From Helicobacteraceae bacterium (GTDB lineage Bacteria; Campylobacterota; Campylobacteria; Campylobacterales; SZUA-545): 7,990 bases of DNA. Below, piece after piece: positions 4,894 to 7,990 of the stretch. Each line of letters begins with the position of its first letter. Positions within the stretch are counted from its first letter, which is position 1. A model generated the notes under the pieces. The model had not been told where the DNA came from, ran no database searches, and worked only from the letters and a program-made list of their open reading frames with translations. The translations under genes were made by a program, and so were the position numbers. The stretch spans positions 1-7,990 of the forward strand of contig JAISRI010000163.1 of the NCBI GenBank assembly GCA_031273735.1. The letters are read 5' to 3'.

Positions 4894-7455
4894 ATGGATA
4901 TTCGCAAAGCGTTTTTGGACTATTTTGAGAGCAAGGGGCATACAAAAGCCGCCTCCTCTTTGCTCTGCCCAAACGACGCGACGTTACTATTTACCAATGC
5001 GGGAATGGTTCAGTTCAAACCTATTTTTACGGGCGAAACGCCCGCGCCAAACCCGCCTCGCGCCGCAAGTTGCCAAACCTGCCTGCGCGCAGGCGGCAAG
5101 CACAACGATCTAGAAAACGTCGGCTATACGGCGCGCCATCACACCTTCTTTGAAATGCTGGGCAACTTCAGCTTCGGCGACTATTTCAAAGAGGAGGCGA
5201 TCGCTTTCGCGTGGGAGTTTTTGACCAAAATTGTCGAGCTTCCAAAAGATAAGCTGTGGGTCTCCATACACGAAAGCGACGACGAAGCGGAGGCGATCTG
5301 GCTTAAATATGTCGCTAAAGAGCGCGTAAAACGCTTTGGGGATAAGGACAACTTTTGGCAGATGGGCGAAACGGGTCCTTGCGGTCCTTGCAGCGAAATC
5401 TACTTCGATCAGGGCGCGGAACGCTTTAATAGCGCGGAGGATTACTTTGGCGGCGACGGCGCTCGCTTCTTAGAGATTTGGAATCTCGTTTTTATGCAGT
5501 TTAACCGCGACGAAAAGGGGGTTTTGCGCCCGTTGCCAAAGCCTTCGATCGATACGGGAATGGGCTTGGAACGCATAACGGCGATCAAAGAGGGCGCGTC
5601 GTCTAACTACGACGGTTCGATATTCGCGCCGCTATTAACGGCGATCGCGAAAGTCGCCGACAAACCATACGAAACCCAAAACGGAGCAAGCCATCGCGTA
5701 ATCGCCGATCATATCCGCGCCGTAACCTTTTTGCTTGCGCAAGGGGTCAATTTCGACAAAGAAGGGCGCGGCTACGTCCTTCGCAGAATCTTGCGGCGCG
5801 GAGCGAGACACGGCTATCTGCTTGGCTTAAAATCGCCGTTTATGCACAAATTGGTCGCCGTTTTAGCCGATCAAATGAAAGATAGCTATCCGTATTTAGC
5901 CGAACGGCAAGCGGCGGTTAGCGAGCAGATTCGCCTCGAGGAGGAGCGGTTTTTCGCCACGATCGAAAACGGAATGAAGCTATTTAACGAAGAGATGGCG
6001 AAAAAACCTAACGTTTTTAGCGGCGAGATAGCGTTTAAGCTCTACGACACCTTTGGCTTTCCTCTCGATCTCACGCAGGATATGCTACGCGGTAGCGGCG
6101 TAGGGCTAGATACGGCGGGCTTTGAAGCGGCGATGAGCGTCCAAAAAAAGAGCGCTAAGGAGGCGTGGAAGGGAAGCGGGGATAAAAGCGCGCAAGGCGA
6201 TTTTCACGCGCTGCTCGAATCGTTTGGGCAGAACCGTTTTGTTGGCTACGATAAGCTATGCGTCGAAACGGAGATTTTGGCGCTCTTAGACGCCGATTTT
6301 AAGCGCGCCGATCGCTTAGAGGCGAATAGCGAAGGCTACGTTTTACTTAAAGAAACCCCCTTTTACGCGACAAGCGGCGGGCAGATCGGCGATGCGGGCG
6401 AACTAAAATTAGGCGAAAAAATCGCCGCGATCGTAACGACTACCGATAAATACTTCGGGTTGAATATCTCCAAAATCAAGGTTGCAAGCGCGATCGAAGC
6501 GGCTACGCCAATCGCGGCGCAAACCAACAACGCCCGCGCGCTAACGGCGCGTCATCACAGCGCGACGCACCTGCTACACGCCGCGCTAAACGAGATTTTG
6601 GGGCAAGGCGCTTCGCAGGCGGGTTCGGAGGTCGGCGCGGAGCGTTTGCGTTTTGACTTCAACTACCCAAAACAGGTTTCCAAAGAACAGCTAGAGGCGA
6701 TCGAGGCGCGAGTCAACGAGCTAATCGCGCTATCGATCGAGTCGCAAACGCGGGAGATGCCTATCGAAAAGGCGAAAAAACTCGGCGCGAAGGCGCTTTT
6801 TGGCGAGAAATACGGCGGGATTGTCCGCGTGGTCAGTTTCGGCGAGGCAAGCGTGGAGTTTTGCGGCGGAACGCACGTCAAAAACACAAGCGAGATCGGT
6901 TTATTCGCGATCGTCAAAGAGAGCGGCGTAAGCGCGGGGGTTCGACGTATAGAGGCGGTCGTCAGCCTCGCCGCTTATCGTTATCTAAAAGAGTTTAAGA
7001 ACGCTAATGATCTACTCGTTTCGCGCTTAAAAAATCCCGATCCTATTAACGCCGTTGATAAACTTTTAGCGGCGAACAAAGATCAAAAAAGAGAGATCGA
7101 AAAGTTGCAAAGCGGGAGCGATCGGCAGATCGAAATTATCGACGCTAACGGCGCAAAAATCGCTATAGATATCGTTAATAGCGCCGATCCCAAAGCGCTT
7201 GTAGACGATCTGAAAAACCGTTATGAAAAAATCGCCGTTATGCTTTTTAGCGAAAACGAAGGCGCTATTAGCGTAACGGCAGGTATAAAAGGGCTAAATC
7301 TCAAAGCGGGCGAATGGCTCAAAGCGACGTTAACCGAGTTTGGCGGCAAAGGCGGCGGACGCGACGATTTCGCAAGCGGCGGCGGAATTGGCGCGGAGGC
7401 TTTGCAAGCGGCGAAAGCAAAGGCGCTTACGCTGGTAAAAGAGAGGATTGCCTAA
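4894..7455 (+). CDS. alaS: Alanyl-tRNA synthetase
   Basis: Charges tRNA-Ala with alanine and clears mischarged Ser/Gly-tRNA-Ala in the cytoplasm. The start is ATG at 4894 (MDIRKAFLDYFESKGH), with GGAG five bases upstream; this gives 853 residues, close to the 847-876 of related enzymes. The class II core shows RAGGKHNDLENVG (65-77), ARHHTFFEMLGNFSFGDYF (80-98), GETGPCGPCSEI (158-169), SIDTGMGLERI (218-228) and GRGYVLRRILRRGARHG (291-307). The editing domain keeps all four metal ligands: H555 and H559 in HHSATHLLH, C657 and H661 in CGGTH. The C-terminal C-Ala domain ends with the glycine-rich tract GGKGGGRDDFASGGG (817-831). The gene is intact with no frameshift. It diverges from the RND operon and is followed after 35 bases by the ClbS-like gene with no obvious terminator, so read-through is possible. 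Confidence 0.99.
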   Translation: MDIRKAFLDYFESKGHTKAASSLLCPNDATLLFTNAGMVQFKPIFTGETPAPNPPRAASCQTCLRAGGKHNDLENVGYTARHHTFFEMLGNFSFGDYFKEEAIAFAWEFLTKIVELPKDKLWVSIHESDDEAEAIWLKYVAKERVKRFGDKDNFWQMGETGPCGPCSEIYFDQGAERFNSAEDYFGGDGARFLEIWNLVFMQFNRDEKGVLRPLPKPSIDTGMGLERITAIKEGASSNYDGSIFAPLLTAIAKVADKPYETQNGASHRVIADHIRAVTFLLAQGVNFDKEGRGYVLRRILRRGARHGYLLGLKSPFMHKLVAVLADQMKDSYPYLAERQAAVSEQIRLEEERFFATIENGMKLFNEEMAKKPNVFSGEIAFKLYDTFGFPLDLTQDMLRGSGVGLDTAGFEAAMSVQKKSAKEAWKGSGDKSAQGDFHALLESFGQNRFVGYDKLCVETEILALLDADFKRADRLEANSEGYVLLKETPFYATSGGQIGDAGELKLGEKIAAIVTTTDKYFGLNISKIKVASAIEAATPIAAQTNNARALTARHHSATHLLHAALNEILGQGASQAGSEVGAERLRFDFNYPKQVSKEQLEAIEARVNELIALSIESQTREMPIEKAKKLGAKALFGEKYGGIVRVVSFGEASVEFCGGTHVKNTSEIGLFAIVKESGVSAGVRRIEAVVSLAAYRYLKEFKNANDLLVSRLKNPDPINAVDKLLAANKDQKREIEKLQSGSDRQIEIIDANGAKIAIDIVNSADPKALVDDLKNRYEKIAVMLFSENEGAISVTAGIKGLNLKAGEWLKATLTEFGGKGGGRDDFASGGGIGAEALQAAKAKALTLVKERIA

Positions 7456-7490
7456 CATACGCAAGTTTATAAAAACGGCAGAGGAATAAA

Positions 7491-7990
7491 ATGTCCAGAC
7501 CCATAAACAAAAAGGAACTTTTGAATCTTGCTGAAGCGAATTTTCATAAGCTTTTGGATTTTATAGACGAACTCTCCGACGATATTAAAAATAGGACGTA
7601 TAAAAATAATGAATTAAACGATCGGGATAAAACGATTAGCGACGTAATATGTCATTTACATGAATGGCATTTAATGATGGAGAATTGGTATAAAGTTGGA
7701 ATGTCGGGCAAAAAACCCGCGATACCGGCGGAAGACGTTACATGGAAAACATTGCCTATATTGAACCATAGAATCTATGAGAGATATAAAGGAACCAAAT
7801 TAAAGGAAGCGCTAAAATTATTGAAAAAAAGCCACAAAGAAATAATGGACATAATAGAAAAACATAACGACGACGAGTTATTTACAAAAAATAAATATGA
7901 ATGGACGGGAACAACGTCGTTAGGCTCATATTTGATTTCGGCAACGTCAAGTCATTATGATTGGGGATTAAAAACGATAAAACCATTAAA
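7491..7990 (+). CDS. ClbS/DfsB-family (DUF1706) four-helix bundle protein, 3' end beyond the window
   Basis: ATG at 7491 follows AGAGGA with a 5-base gap, and 166 codons are open to the window edge. The start MSRPINKKELLNLAEANF, HLHEWH (55-60), ENWYKVGMSGKKP (64-76), WKTLP followed by LNHRIYERY, and WTGTTSLGSYLISATSSHYDW (138-158) match the ClbS/DUF1706 pattern throughout. E. coli ClbS is about 170 residues, so only a few residues should be missing. ClbS protects colibactin producers by hydrolysing the toxin's reactive cyclopropane; most family members are untested and occur without a colibactin cluster. The protein should be cytoplasmic, having no signal peptide or membrane helix. Codon use is strongly AT-biased (TTA, ATA, AAA, AAT), G+C is roughly a third against about half in alaS, and this suggests recent acquisition. 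The family call is firm; the protective function is inferred. Confidence 0.87.
   Translation, partial: MSRPINKKELLNLAEANFHKLLDFIDELSDDIKNRTYKNNELNDRDKTISDVICHLHEWHLMMENWYKVGMSGKKPAIPAEDVTWKTLPILNHRIYERYKGTKLKEALKLLKKSHKEIMDIIEKHNDDELFTKNKYEWTGTTSLGSYLISATSSHYDWGLKTIKPL

Noticed and set aside
6663..6917. An 84-codon minus-strand frame inside alaS
   Set aside because: It is antisense to the editing domain of AlaRS, whose HxxxH and CxxxH motifs are intact; no independent start signal is visible.
7456..7490. A separate promoter or terminator between alaS and the ClbS-like gene
   Set aside because: TATAAA at 7468-7473 is only weakly promoter-like and very close to the ribosome binding site, and there is no hairpin with a T-run; neither can be supported.
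1..7990. CRISPR array, tRNA, rRNA or riboswitch
   Set aside because: No regularly spaced repeats and no cloverleaf or rRNA-like sequence are visible; the leaders of alaS and the RND gene are too short for known riboswitches.

Overview
The window most likely comes from a bacterium of the Campylobacterota (Epsilonproteobacteria). The main pointers are the alanyl-tRNA synthetase, whose N-terminus and class II core read like Helicobacter/Campylobacter AlaRS, and the alaS promoter, which has a strong extended -10 box and no recognisable -35. G+C in the central genes is moderate (about half in sampled rows), higher than in most host-associated Campylobacter or Helicobacter. The genus cannot be named from this window.

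Layout, left to right. (a) 1-298 is a gene-poor, AT-richer stretch. At its left edge, on the minus strand, are the first 22 codons of what looks like an IS1595-family transposase running off the window. Its upstream leader follows, with small repeats and a hairpin that covers the Shine-Dalgarno sequence. (b) 299-4708 is a tight minus-strand operon of three envelope genes, transcribed from about 4740 leftwards: an 800-residue RND/MMPL-type inner-membrane transporter, a 260-residue periplasmic LolA-like protein, and a 408-residue DUF1302-like outer-membrane beta-barrel. The first two overlap by 4 bases (ATGA); the last two are separated by a single base and the barrel starts with TTG. (c) 4709-4893 is a divergent promoter region. 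(d) 4894-7455 is alaS, complete, plus strand. (e) 7491 to the right edge is an almost complete ClbS/DfsB-family (DUF1706) gene, much more AT-rich than everything to its left.

How the genes work together: the operon encodes one component for each envelope compartment (inner-membrane pump, soluble carrier, outer-membrane barrel), so it is plausibly a dedicated route for moving a lipid or other hydrophobic compound between the membranes. The substrate is unknown. alaS is housekeeping and unrelated to the operon except for sharing the promoter region. The ClbS-like gene may be a protection gene against a cyclopropane-type genotoxin and, with the insertion-sequence end on the left, suggests that the flanks of this block are the mobile or acquired parts.
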